Shown in pieces: positions 34,420 through 42,057 of a DNA stretch of 47,823 nucleotides (position 1 is its first letter; each line of letters begins with the position of its first letter). A model generated the notes under the pieces. It was not told the DNA's origin. It ran no database searches and was given only the letters and a program-made list of their open reading frames with translations. This stretch comes from an uncultured Prevotella sp. (GTDB taxonomy: Bacteria; Bacteroidota; Bacteroidia; Bacteroidales; Bacteroidaceae): assembly GCA_944320285.1 (NCBI GenBank), contig CALUGX010000006.1:1-47823 (forward strand), in the 5' to 3' direction. The translations under genes were made by a program, and so were the position numbers.

Positions 34420-34747
34420 CCCCCCCCAACCCTCCCGAAGGGAGGGAGCTTAAAATGCTTTTGAGGGTGGCATTATGAATAAACACCCACCCCAACCCTC
34501 CCAAAGGGAGGGAGCTTAAAATGCTTTCGAGGGTGGCATTATGGATAAACACCCACCCCAACCCTCCCAAAGGGAGGGAGCTTAAAATGCTTTCGAGGGT
34601 GGCATTATGGATAAACACCCACCCCAACCCTCCCAAAGGGAGGGAGTTTAAAATGCTTTTGAGGGTGGCATTATGGATAAACACCCACCCCAACCCTCCC
34701 AAAGGGAGGGAGTTTAAAATGCTTTTGAGGGTAGAATTAGGGTAAAT
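34420..34747. repeat. 66-bp tandem repeat array, five units
   Basis: Units start at about 34420 (first unit incomplete), 34484, 34550, 34616 and 34682. Each reads CACCCACCCCAACCCTCCC, then AAAGGGAGGGAG, then TTAAAATGCTTT(T/C)GAGGGTGGCATTATGGATAAA. The internal CCCTCCCAAAGGGAGGG is a hairpin. The C-tract part makes the minus strand read GGGAGGGTTGGGGTGGG, a canonical four-tract G-quadruplex motif with 1-2-1 loops, repeated four times plus one variant. The 66-base period keeps frames open on both strands, but this is not coding. Confidence 0.9.
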
Positions 34748-34784
34748 TTACTAAGACAATTAAGTCTAATAAATGTACAAACAA

Positions 34785-34830
34785 AAAGAAACGCGGAAGA
34801 AAGTAAAGGCACTTTCTCCCGCGTTTCTTT
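34785..34830. terminator. Bidirectional intrinsic terminator
   Basis: A 12-bp perfect stem (AAAGAAACGCGG / CCGCGTTTCTTT) has an inner AGAAAGT/ACTTTCT stem, with T-rich sequence on both sides (TTTTATAAAC on plus, TTTTTGTTTG on minus). It lies between ddh and the convergent aminopeptidase gene. Confidence 0.8.
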
Positions 34831-34864
34831 TATAAACACCACGAAAACACCGACAAAGCATATC

Positions 34865-34900
34865 AAGCTCCCTCCCTTCGGGAGGGTTGGGGTGGGTGTT
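34865..34900 (+). repeat. Inverted single copy of the 66-bp unit head
   Basis: AAGCTCCCTCCCTTCGGGAG and the following GGTTGGGGTGGGTGTT are the inverse of the array unit, so the region 34420-34900 is bounded by inverted repeats. GGGAGGGTTGGGGTGGG at 34880-34896 is a G-quadruplex motif on the plus strand. Confidence 0.8.
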
Positions 34901-34943
34901 GTAGGTTTGCTGTTTGGGTGTTAGACCGGGTTTATTCGGGTAC

Positions 34944-36365
34944 TTAATTATCCTCCAGGAACAGCGGATCTTCGGGCATAACCATCACCGGCTCTTGCTC
35001 ATACTGCTCCAACATCTTCGCAGGGACGTACTTCTTATCGACCACGAGACGGAACATATACTCGTTGAACCACTCGTTAGTCATTATCAAACAGCCCTTT
35101 TGACCGTATGAAGGGCCCCAACTGTTCTCGACTTTCCACATCACGGGCTTGCCGTCTTTGTCCAAATCCACGGCCGTAAGAGTCATTGCGTGGGTAGAAC
35201 CGCTGTCGTATGTCATGATTCGCTGGGCCTTGTTCATGCCGAACTCGGTGCCGAACAGCGTACCGTAGTCGAAGTTGCGCACATCCAGATAACCGCGCTT
35301 GCCGTCAAGGAACTTGCCTACGTCATAAGAACTGTACATTTTACGCCCGTCTTTCAGCGACGCTATGGCCAGCCGGGCGATGTCTTCCATCGGCAGGTTG
35401 AGGTATTTCCAGTTGGTGCCGTCGTATGTGTGACGGTCATATTCCACCTCGTAAGTCTTGTAATATTCCCTGCGAGGGTCGTTCATCACCATTATGAACG
35501 AGCCCATAACAGGCTTGCCGCCAAGTATCTCGGCCGCGAACGTCACCGGATTGTACGTCTTCGCCTCTGTGACTGTGCGCCCGTCCTCATTCTTGAAGGC
35601 GTAAGTGAACTCCGCAGGAGGCTCGCCCATCGTTAGCGTAAGCATACGGTAAATCACCGCAAGCATCTTTGTCTTCTCTGCACGGATGTCATCCTGACTC
35701 TTGCCTTCGGCCACCATTGAACGCAACTTGAGGCCCTGCTCGCGCAGCTTCGACTTCATCAGACTTGCCACCTTAGCCGTGTTTTCGGCCGAAAATGTCT
35801 CCGGCATCACCTCGGCGGGCACAAGCCCGTACTTCGACACAAGGTCTGCAACACCGCAATAGGTGCCTCCGTCGTTGAGAGGGCTCTTGAAGAAGAAGCG
35901 CACCCGCTCGTCGTCGATTGGCTTGTCGGCGCAATCCACAACGCCTTGAAGGAAAAGATTGGCCTTCTCAAGCTGGTCGTAGAAGAACAGGTAGTCGTGT
36001 GAGAGGTCTACGACGAGCGAGTCTGTACGCTGTGCGAAGTCAGACCGCATGACGTTGAAGCCGCTGAACATCCAGCAACGGCCGCTCTGCTTCTGGTCGG
36101 TGATGCTCTGCGAAGGCGTTTCCACGCTGAAATGAGTATCAACCGTGCCCTGGTTGGCATGGTTCTTGGCAATCGCATCAATGCTGTTGGCGGCCAAGGC
36201 GTTGAACAAAGCACGGTCGGCCGCAGTGCGCTGCTGCGCGTTTCTGATTTCCGTAAGCATATCTTTCGATATGCCCCCGCCGGCAGTCTGGGCGGCAACG
36301 GGCAGCGACACGGCTGCCAACATCAAGCATGAGAAGAATAAGTTTTTTGTTTTCATCATTTTCAT
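34944..36365 (-). CDS. Aminopeptidase C / bleomycin hydrolase-like cysteine peptidase (C1B), exported
   Basis: This 473-residue papain-fold peptidase has a signal peptide (MKMMKTKNLFFSCLMLAAVSLPVAAQT), unlike the cytoplasmic enzymes of Gram-positives and yeast. The catalytic Cys is in ITDQKQSGRCWMFSGFNVMR, the His in GSTHAMTLTAVDLDKDG and the Asn in WKVENSWGPSYGQKG. Length agrees with PepC/bleomycin hydrolase. The C-terminal tail, which in the family reaches into the active site and gives aminopeptidase action, is rich in acidic residues and Met (EQEPVMVMPEDPLFLEDN). It has its own consensus promoter and is convergent with ddh. Confidence 0.92.
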   Translation of the reverse strand: MKMMKTKNLFFSCLMLAAVSLPVAAQTAGGGISKDMLTEIRNAQQRTAADRALFNALAANSIDAIAKNHANQGTVDTHFSVETPSQSITDQKQSGRCWMFSGFNVMRSDFAQRTDSLVVDLSHDYLFFYDQLEKANLFLQGVVDCADKPIDDERVRFFFKSPLNDGGTYCGVADLVSKYGLVPAEVMPETFSAENTAKVASLMKSKLREQGLKLRSMVAEGKSQDDIRAEKTKMLAVIYRMLTLTMGEPPAEFTYAFKNEDGRTVTEAKTYNPVTFAAEILGGKPVMGSFIMVMNDPRREYYKTYEVEYDRHTYDGTNWKYLNLPMEDIARLAIASLKDGRKMYSSYDVGKFLDGKRGYLDVRNFDYGTLFGTEFGMNKAQRIMTYDSGSTHAMTLTAVDLDKDGKPVMWKVENSWGPSYGQKGCLIMTNEWFNEYMFRLVVDKKYVPAKMLEQYEQEPVMVMPEDPLFLEDN

Positions 36366-36383
36366 AATATCAATTTATGACAG

Positions 36384-36415
36384 CAAAGATAATGCAAGTA
36401 GAGTGAAGTACAAAA
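36384..36415 (-). promoter_or_regulatory. Promoter of aminopeptidase C gene
   Basis: On the minus strand TTTTG (36415-36411), a 19-nt spacer and TATCTTTG (36391-36384). Confidence 0.85.
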
Positions 36416-36524
36416 TAAAAGAGAATGAAAAGAACTTTTATTTTGCACTTACGAGGCGCAGCCTATCTTATTTAAAGACAATGCAAGTAGACTGAAGTGC
36501 AAAATAAAAGAGGATGAAAAACTG
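36384..36524. repeat. Direct duplication of the promoter region
   Basis: 36384-36435 and 36473-36524 are near-identical 52-base copies offset by 89 bases. The second copy has a decayed -7 box (TGTCTTTA instead of TATCTTTG). Between them, CTTTTATTTTGCACTTACG (36434-36452) is an inverted partial copy. Confidence 0.75.
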
Positions 36525-36552
36525 ATAAAAGAGCACAAACGCGGGGCACAAC

Positions 36553-37938
36553 TCATTGTTTGCCGCCGTCACGCGCCTCGTCAAACTTACGTTTCATAGT
36601 CGGGTTCTTGTATGTCAGCTTACGTATTGTGAGGTCGTCGGCGTCTTGATTGGCCAAGCGGAGATTGTTCTCCGAGCTCACAAGGTCTTCACGAACCTTC
36701 TGCAACTTCTTTATCGTGGCGTCGATGTTGTCAATCGCGCTTTTGAATTTGCTTGAAGCAAGCCCGTAATGGCGGCTGAACTTAGTTTTAAAATCGGCCA
36801 GTTTGTTCTCGAAATTCGTAACGTCCACTTCCCTGCTTTGGGCTTGTATGAGCTGTTTCTTGTACTCAAGGCTCTTCTTTGACATCTGTACAAGGAGCGA
36901 AATAAGCGGCAGGAAGAACTGCGGGCGTATGACATACATCTTCTCATACCTGTACGAAACGTCCACAATACCGCCGTTGTAAAGCTCGCTGTCTGGCTCA
37001 AGCAGCGACACGAGCACGGCAAACTCACATTTTTTCTTTCGCCGGTCCTCGTCTAACTTCTTGAAAAACTCCTCGTTCTTATGCTTTGCGGAGTTTGTCT
37101 CCGTCTCGTTTTTCATCTCGAACATTATAGAGATGTACTCCACTCCGTCTTCCGTATCACGGAAAATGAAGTCACCCTTTGTGCCGTCGGAGGCGTCGTT
37201 GTCTTTCTCGAAATAGGCATTCGGCATCACCGGACGCAGCATTTGGTTGAAGAGTGTGGAGCAATGTATTTCCAACGTCTCGCCCACCATCTTCGTGCTG
37301 AGCCGCGTCTTCATGTCTTTATAATAATCAACAAGCTCCTGCTTGGCGCGCAGCTCGCTCTCGTGTTGCTTTAACAGTTCGGCTTCGTGCACCCGGGCCT
37401 TTGTCTTTTCCAGCTCGGCATCGGCCTTCAAGCGGGCTATCTCGGCGTTTTTAGCCTCGATGGACTGCTGCATCTTACCACGTTCCTCCATCAATGCGAG
37501 CTTCATCCGTGAGTCGCCCTGCTCTATCTCGGAGTTAAGCCGCGCGATAGTCTTGTCCTTCTCTACAATGGCGAGCGAGATGTCTGCCTCACGTTTGGCC
37601 TCAACGTTCTCAAGAAGGCTTTTCAACCGCGCTATCTCTGCATCCTTCTCACCACGCAGACGGGCAAGTTCGACTTCGTTTTCGCCCCTCATCCGCATTA
37701 TCTCGGCGTCCTTTCCTGAGAGCTCCTTGTCCTTCTTGTCCAGCTCCGACTTAAACCCTTGCTCGGCCTGCCGGGAAGCAAGGGCCTGCTCCGCCTTGTA
37801 ACGTGACGACACTTCCGCCAGCCGCCGCTCCACTTCGCGGTCGAACTCGGCATTCCTCACCTGACTTACGATGAAAGCGTAGTCGGCCTCGTCCACCTTA
37901 AAAACATTTCCACACTTGGGACATTTCAATTCTTTCAT
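36553..37938 (-). CDS. DUF2130 domain-containing protein
   Basis: This is a 461-residue cytoplasmic protein. It opens with MKELKCPKCGNVFKVDEAD, where Cys6 and Cys9 look like half of a zinc ribbon. A long charged coiled coil follows (about 30-215, rich in Glu/Lys/Arg/Ala), and then the DUF2130 domain (about 215-400) with STLFNQMLRPVMPNAYFEKDND, GTKGDFIFRD, SIMFEMKNETETNSAKHKNEEFFKKLDEDR and FAVLVSLLEPDSELYN. The GDF...E.K arrangement resembles a PD-(D/E)xK nuclease core, which is inference; no reaction is established. A second coiled coil closes the protein. It stands alone downstream of fbaA, separated by a terminator. Confidence 0.88.
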   Translation of the reverse strand: MKELKCPKCGNVFKVDEADYAFIVSQVRNAEFDREVERRLAEVSSRYKAEQALASRQAEQGFKSELDKKDKELSGKDAEIMRMRGENEVELARLRGEKDAEIARLKSLLENVEAKREADISLAIVEKDKTIARLNSEIEQGDSRMKLALMEERGKMQQSIEAKNAEIARLKADAELEKTKARVHEAELLKQHESELRAKQELVDYYKDMKTRLSTKMVGETLEIHCSTLFNQMLRPVMPNAYFEKDNDASDGTKGDFIFRDTEDGVEYISIMFEMKNETETNSAKHKNEEFFKKLDEDRRKKKCEFAVLVSLLEPDSELYNGGIVDVSYRYEKMYVIRPQFFLPLISLLVQMSKKSLEYKKQLIQAQSREVDVTNFENKLADFKTKFSRHYGLASSKFKSAIDNIDATIKKLQKVREDLVSSENNLRLANQDADDLTIRKLTYKNPTMKRKFDEARDGGKQ

Positions 37939-37975
37939 AGTATCAAAACTTAATTACCACGACGGCGTAAATACG

Positions 37976-38014
37976 AAGATGTGGCCGTAACGACTGTGCG
38001 CACGGCCACATCTT
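37976..38014. terminator. Hairpin terminator between fbaA and DUF2130 gene
   Basis: A 13-bp perfect stem (AAGATGTGGCCGT / ACGGCCACATCTT) encloses 13 nt. T-rich sequence follows on the plus side; the minus side has fewer T residues. Confidence 0.7.
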
Positions 38015-38044
38015 TTATGGTTTTAATGCAAGTTATGCCTTAGA

Positions 38045-39055
38045 TTAGTCCATCTGGGCCAGCTTGTTGTCTGATCCGAGCACGTCGATAATCTTGTGCT
38101 TGTACATTTCCTCCATCAAGTCGCGTGCCGGTCCGCAGTACTTGCGCGGGTCGAACTCGGCCGGTTTCTCCGCCAATGTCTTGCGAACGGCGGCAGTGAA
38201 GGCCAGACGAGAATCCGAGTCGATGTTAATTTTGCAAACAGCGCTCTTTGAAGCCTTACGGAGCTGCTCTTCGGGAATGCCAACGGCATCGGGGAGTTTG
38301 CCGCCGTACTGGTTGATCATGTCAACATATTCCTGTGGAACTGAAGAAGAGCCGTGGAGCACGATGGGGAAGCCAGGCAGCTTCTTCATGATTTCGTCGA
38401 GCACATCGAAAGCCAAAGGAGGAGGCACGAGTCGGCCGGTCTTCGGGTCGCGGGTGCACTGTTCGGGCTTGAACTTGTAAGCTCCGTGGCTTGTTCCGAT
38501 AGAGATAGCCAGAGAGTCTACGCCTGTCTTGCTTGTGAAGTCGATCACTTCTTCGGGTTTTGTATAGTGAGACTCTTCAGCCTGAACCTCATCCTCGACA
38601 CCGGCAAGCACTCCGAGCTCACCCTCTACGGTAACGTCATACTGGTGGGCATAGTCAACAACCTTCTTCGTCAGTGCCACATTCTCGTCGTAAGGCAGTG
38701 AAGAGCCGTCGATCATCACTGACGAGAAGCCCATGTCAACGCAGCTCTTGCACAACTCGAAGCTGTCTCCGTGGTCGAGATGGAGCACTATTTCAGGATG
38801 ATTGCAGCCCAATTCCTTGGCATACTCAACGGCACCTTCAGCCATATAGCGCAGAAGCGTCTGGTTGGCGTAGTTGCGCGCGCCCTTTGAAACTTGCAGG
38901 ATGACGGGCGACTTCAACTCTGAAGACGCCTTGATGATGGCCTGCAGCTGCTCAAGGTTGTTGAAATTGAACGCGGGAATGGCGTAACCGCCGTTGATGG
39001 CTCTTGCAAACATCTCACGGGTGTTCACCAAGCCAAGTGTCTTATAACTTACCAT
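38045..39055 (-). CDS. fba: Class II fructose-1,6-bisphosphate aldolase
   Basis: This 336-residue zinc enzyme cleaves or forms fructose-1,6-bisphosphate in glycolysis and gluconeogenesis. The N terminus NTREMFARAINGGYAIPAFNFNN is the class II signature. EIVLHLDHGDSFELCKSCVDMGFSSVMIDGSSLPYDEN carries the catalytic Asp and zinc His residues. GVDSLAISIGTSHGAYKF and LPGFPIVLHGSSSVPQEYVDMI give the remaining His/Gly ligands and the phosphate loop, and KINIDSDSRLAFTAAVRKTL closes the site. It matches the longer FbaA-like form of Bacteroidetes. It has its own promoter at 39136-39106 and a terminator downstream. Confidence 0.95.
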   Translation of the reverse strand: MVSYKTLGLVNTREMFARAINGGYAIPAFNFNNLEQLQAIIKASSELKSPVILQVSKGARNYANQTLLRYMAEGAVEYAKELGCNHPEIVLHLDHGDSFELCKSCVDMGFSSVMIDGSSLPYDENVALTKKVVDYAHQYDVTVEGELGVLAGVEDEVQAEESHYTKPEEVIDFTSKTGVDSLAISIGTSHGAYKFKPEQCTRDPKTGRLVPPPLAFDVLDEIMKKLPGFPIVLHGSSSVPQEYVDMINQYGGKLPDAVGIPEEQLRKASKSAVCKINIDSDSRLAFTAAVRKTLAEKPAEFDPRKYCGPARDLMEEMYKHKIIDVLGSDNKLAQMD

Positions 39056-39105
39056 AATTCTTTAAAATTTTATGTTGTTATGAATAATAGTCTTGTACAA
39101 CACCG

Positions 39106-39136
39106 CAAAGTTAACAAATTCTTTCGTCTCACAAAA
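39106..39136 (-). promoter_or_regulatory. Promoter of fba
   Basis: On the minus strand TTTTG (39136-39132), an 18-nt spacer and TAACTTTG (39113-39106). The leader is about 45 nt. Confidence 0.7.
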
Positions 39137-39304
39137 GGTTGGCGTGACTTTTAATGTTGCAAAACGGTGAATTTTCAGATTAATTTCACATAGTTGGAAT
39201 TACTTTAAATGTTTTGGCAAGTGAATTTTACAAAAAGGCGCCAGAACACCCGTCTTGCTGACAAAAGCGAACGGCAAACCATGCCGGAGCTGACGTTAGG
39301 GCAT

Positions 39305-39366
39305 AAAAAAAGGAGTACCGCTGTACTCCAACCTTGTTAACCTTAAATCTAATACTATGAAAAACA
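39305..39366 (-). ncRNA. Small RNA with its own promoter and terminator
   Basis: Reading the minus strand: TTG (39401-39399), a 19-nt spacer and TACCTTTG (39379-39372) form a consensus promoter. About 35 unpaired bases (TTTTTCATAGTATTAGATTT, then AAGGTTAACAAGGTT) follow, then GGAGTAC-AGCG-GTACTCC (39329-39312) and seven T residues. The product would be about 60 nt. There is no open frame. I think similar sequences recur in Bacteroidales genomes but cannot name a family. On the plus strand the middle reads like a start context (ATGAAAAACACG at 39357), but the frame it opens is not convincing. Confidence 0.65.
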
Positions 39367-39551
39367 CGATGCAAAGGTAAGGATTTTTCATAACCCTGCA
39401 ATGCTTTTATTGTAAAAATCACAACAAAACGCGGTTTTATTGACATAGGTCAAAGAAGTTAAGAACGAAGAGTGGAGAGAGAAGAATTAAACGGTTAATC
39501 CGCAGACGGAATTATTTTGAAATACACATGGCTATGGTTACGATTTTAAAT

Positions 39552-39632
39552 GGTGGCCTTTCAGTCTGTAAAACATAGCCTTTCACCTCGTGAAAGGGCT
39601 CCTTTTGCACCATAAAAGGGGTCCTTTTGCAA
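39552..39632. repeat. Dispersed 22-bp-unit palindromic repeat, copy H
   Basis: Units GTGGCCTTTC, CATAGCCTTTC, GAAAGGGCTCCTTTT and AAAAGGGGTCCTTTT repeat at about 22 bases. No TGATTATCAA module is seen. A half copy of the GAAGAACGAAG... hairpin word lies just upstream at 39457-39494. Confidence 0.75.
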
Positions 39633-39741
39633 ACTTGCAGGGAGCAAACAGAAACCGTAAGAAAAAACCTCCGAAATGTAACAAACCGTAAGCACGCCAC
39701 AAGGAGGCATAAATAATCCGGCCAACGGGTATGGCTGAGGA

Positions 39742-39823
39742 GTGAAGAACGAAGGGCGAAGAATTAAACGGTGACCAAGATACATCCACTAAGCTGTTTA
39801 ATTCTTCGCTCTTCGTTCTTCAC
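39742..39823. repeat. Hairpin downstream of MutS-like gene
   Basis: The arms 39742-39769 and 39796-39823 pair over 28 bp with one mismatch and enclose a 26-nt loop. The arms are built of GAAGAACGAAG and GCGAAGAATTAAAC words. It begins 10 bases after the stop of the minus-strand gene. Confidence 0.8.
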
Positions 39824-39833
39824 CCTTCCCTAT

Positions 39834-41687
39834 TCACTCCCTTTCCAGCATCCGCCTGAGCAGGAATGTGGCGTTCTGGTTACGCGCAACGCCGGGCGTT
39901 ATCTTATAAGTATAGGTGATGTTGTCGGCCAGTTCAATCTCGAAGCACCAGTTGTGGAAACGTCCGAGGTGCTCATCCTCCATCTTGGAGAGTTCCAGGT
40001 CGTGCGTGGCGATTATTCCCGTTACTGGCAACTTGGCCACGGCCTCGAGGAAAAGGCGTGAGCCGTTGAGCTTGTCGAGCGAATTGGTACCTTTCAAAAT
40101 TTCGTCGAGTATGATGAGCGTGCGCTTCGCCCGGTGGCAGCTATCAAGCAGTTGGCGCAGCCGCAACAGTTCGGCATTAAAGTAACTGATACCCCGGCTA
40201 AGGTCGTCTGACGTGCGCATACTGGTGAAAATATTATACACAGATACGCGCAAAGAGTCAGCAAACACCGGCAAACCGTTCATCGCAAGGATGTAGTTGA
40301 CGCCTACGGAGCGCAGGAAGGTGCTCTTGCCGGCCATGTTTGCACCCGTAATGATGTAATACTCACCGTTGCTCACCGTAAAATCATTGCGCACGGCCTT
40401 GTCGCCGAGGAACGGATGGTAAAGGCCTTTGGCCTCGTAGATTACCGCGTCGGCGTCAACCACGTCGGCGTCAACGGCCTTCGGCTCGTTAAAACGGAAC
40501 GTACCCATCGAAGCGAGAGCGTCAATGCGGCTCACGCAGTCAATCCATTCGCCTATCTGCGGCATATATTCACGCTGCCATTTCAGGAACCTCCGCACAA
40601 GGAAATAGTCGCTCAAGGCGAACATATTGAACAGTATCAAGCCGATAAAGTTACCTCGGCGGTCGAGACTGTTCAGTATTTCTGACAGTTGGCCGAATGA
40701 CTTTAATGCGTTGCCGTCGGCGTTTACCAGCCTGTCTTGCAGCTGTTTCAGCTCGCAACTGTGAAAATCGGCCTTGGCTATGTGGCGTATCAGATTGATA
40801 TAAGTGTGCAGGTTGGCGTGCAGCTTCTCCACAGCGCGGCTGATGTCGTGGATGGATTTCGAGTTAAGACCTATCACAACGAACATCTGCACCACACCCC
40901 ACATCACCGACAACGTGGCCGGCACAACGCCTACAGCTGCCAACACCACTAAAGAGAAGAAGCACATCAAGGTCGCCACGGCCACGGCGAGCGTCCACCC
41001 GCGCCCTGCTTTCGGGGCTATTCTCATGCCGCCCACTTCGCCAACGGCGCGCAATATCTCGTCGGAGTCTATCTTTTCCGCCTTGCCGACACCGCCGTCT
41101 GCCGTGCGCAAGCCCGCCGCCATAAAGTCGGTGCGCCACTTCTCCATACCGGCCAGCTCGTCCACGGCCTCGCGCCGGCGCGCCACTTCGCCGCCACCTT
41201 GCATCAGACAGCCAAGCCACGAAGCCAGCATACCACCGCCACCGGTGGTCACGGTGCGGTCGATGCGGTTATATAGAGAGTCGTGTCCGAACACGTCCAT
41301 GTCGAAAGTAAAAGCGTGCTGAGGGTCTTTATGCCTGCTGCCGCCGCTGAAGCATGACAGGTCGCCGCGGACATAGCGCAGTTCCTTGTCATAAACAGTG
41401 CGAAGCCTTAAGCGACGGTCTATCCGCCGCCCGTTCTTCACGTCGGCCCGGCGCACCACTACGTACACCGCAAGCATGGTCAGCGAGGCCATGAGCCAGT
41501 GCGCCGCGAAGCCGTCCATGCAACTGACGACCACCGCTACAATGGCGAGACCGAACGTCAGCAGTTCCGACGTGATGTACATCAGGTTGTTCTTTTTCAG
41601 CTGTTTAATCTCGGCGGCCAGCGTTTCCACCTTAGCCTGGTAAAAAGCCGCCAGCTCGTCTTTGGTAGTATATGTCGTTTTTGCCAT
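39834..41687 (-). CDS. Membrane-anchored MutS-family ATPase
   Basis: This 617-residue protein has a MutS C-terminal ATPase core but no mismatch-recognition domain. Two pairs of hydrophobic segments, at about 36-80 and 228-275, should place it in the inner membrane. The lever-like region carries DRTVTTGGGGMLASWL, a MutS-core-like phrase. The ATPase has GANMAGKST (Walker A, about residue 450), FTSMRTSDDLSRGISYFNAELLRL and LIILDEILKGTNSLD (Walker B), then ATHDLELSKMEDE. Close relatives in Bacteroidetes are called DNA mismatch repair protein MutS by automatic annotation, but membrane segments and missing domains argue against classical repair. The ATG at 41687 is used over a GTG one codon upstream. 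Confidence 0.88.
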   Translation of the reverse strand: MAKTTYTTKDELAAFYQAKVETLAAEIKQLKKNNLMYITSELLTFGLAIVAVVVSCMDGFAAHWLMASLTMLAVYVVVRRADVKNGRRIDRRLRLRTVYDKELRYVRGDLSCFSGGSRHKDPQHAFTFDMDVFGHDSLYNRIDRTVTTGGGGMLASWLGCLMQGGGEVARRREAVDELAGMEKWRTDFMAAGLRTADGGVGKAEKIDSDEILRAVGEVGGMRIAPKAGRGWTLAVAVATLMCFFSLVVLAAVGVVPATLSVMWGVVQMFVVIGLNSKSIHDISRAVEKLHANLHTYINLIRHIAKADFHSCELKQLQDRLVNADGNALKSFGQLSEILNSLDRRGNFIGLILFNMFALSDYFLVRRFLKWQREYMPQIGEWIDCVSRIDALASMGTFRFNEPKAVDADVVDADAVIYEAKGLYHPFLGDKAVRNDFTVSNGEYYIITGANMAGKSTFLRSVGVNYILAMNGLPVFADSLRVSVYNIFTSMRTSDDLSRGISYFNAELLRLRQLLDSCHRAKRTLIILDEILKGTNSLDKLNGSRLFLEAVAKLPVTGIIATHDLELSKMEDEHLGRFHNWCFEIELADNITYTYKITPGVARNQNATFLLRRMLERE

Positions 41688-41712
41688 CACCTTATATAAT
41701 AATATTTGTCTG

Positions 41713-41720
41713 CAAAATTA
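41713..41720 (-). promoter_or_regulatory. Candidate -7 box of MutS-like gene
   Basis: TAATTTTG on the minus strand, 26 bases before the ATG; the -33 region is weak. Confidence 0.5.
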
Positions 41721-41882
41721 ATATTTAAAAAACATCGGGACCGACGCACGCAACGTAAAGATTGTTAAAACGACTACATCAAGCTGCACGCACATCCCTG
41801 GCTCCACCCTGCTTGGGATGGTATGTAACAACCGCTTCAGTCATTTCCAAAAGGATTTCAGTTTTATTATAAACACAATTAT

Positions 41883-41890
41883 TATCTTTG
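41883..41890 (+). promoter_or_regulatory. Orphan -7 box pointing into repeat copy I
   Basis: TATCTTTGCAATAAAA looks like a normal transcription start context on the plus strand, yet only the repeat and a convergent gene lie downstream. No proper -33 TTG is seen. Confidence 0.35.
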
Positions 41891-41892
41891 CA

Positions 41893-42006
41893 ATAAAAAG
41901 GCATGGCTTTTGTACGAACAAAAGGATACTTTTTGCAACGTAAAAGGGCATCTTTTAACGTGTAAAAGATACCCTTTCACAAAGTGTCTGATTATCAATC
42001 AGTTAT
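41893..42006. repeat. Dispersed 22-bp-unit palindromic repeat, copy I, with TGATTATCAA module
   Basis: Units AAAAAGGCATGGCTTTT, AAAAGGATACTTTTT, AAAAGGGCATCTTTT and AAAAGATACCCTTTC run to 41978. The module TCTGATTATCAATCAGTTAT is at 41987-42006 and contains TATCAATCAGTTA, a full match to WATCAANNNNTTR. Confidence 0.8.
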
Positions 42007-42057
42007 ACAATCAAAAACAAATTCCGCCAAAGCGTTTTGGTTTTTGATTGCAACTTG

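Noticed and set aside
34304-34702. Long minus-strand open frame with 22-residue repeats (GGLGWVFIHNATL...)
   Set aside because: The 66-base repeat is a multiple of three, so frames stay open on both strands; the repeat is a hairpin/G-rich element with no start signal and runs into ddh on the other strand.
39357-39440. Plus-strand leader peptide starting ATGAAAAACACG
   Set aside because: The frame shows no protein-like continuation, while the minus strand has a complete promoter and terminator.
39834-41687. Canonical mutS mismatch repair gene
   Set aside because: There is no mismatch-binding domain, and four membrane segments are present.
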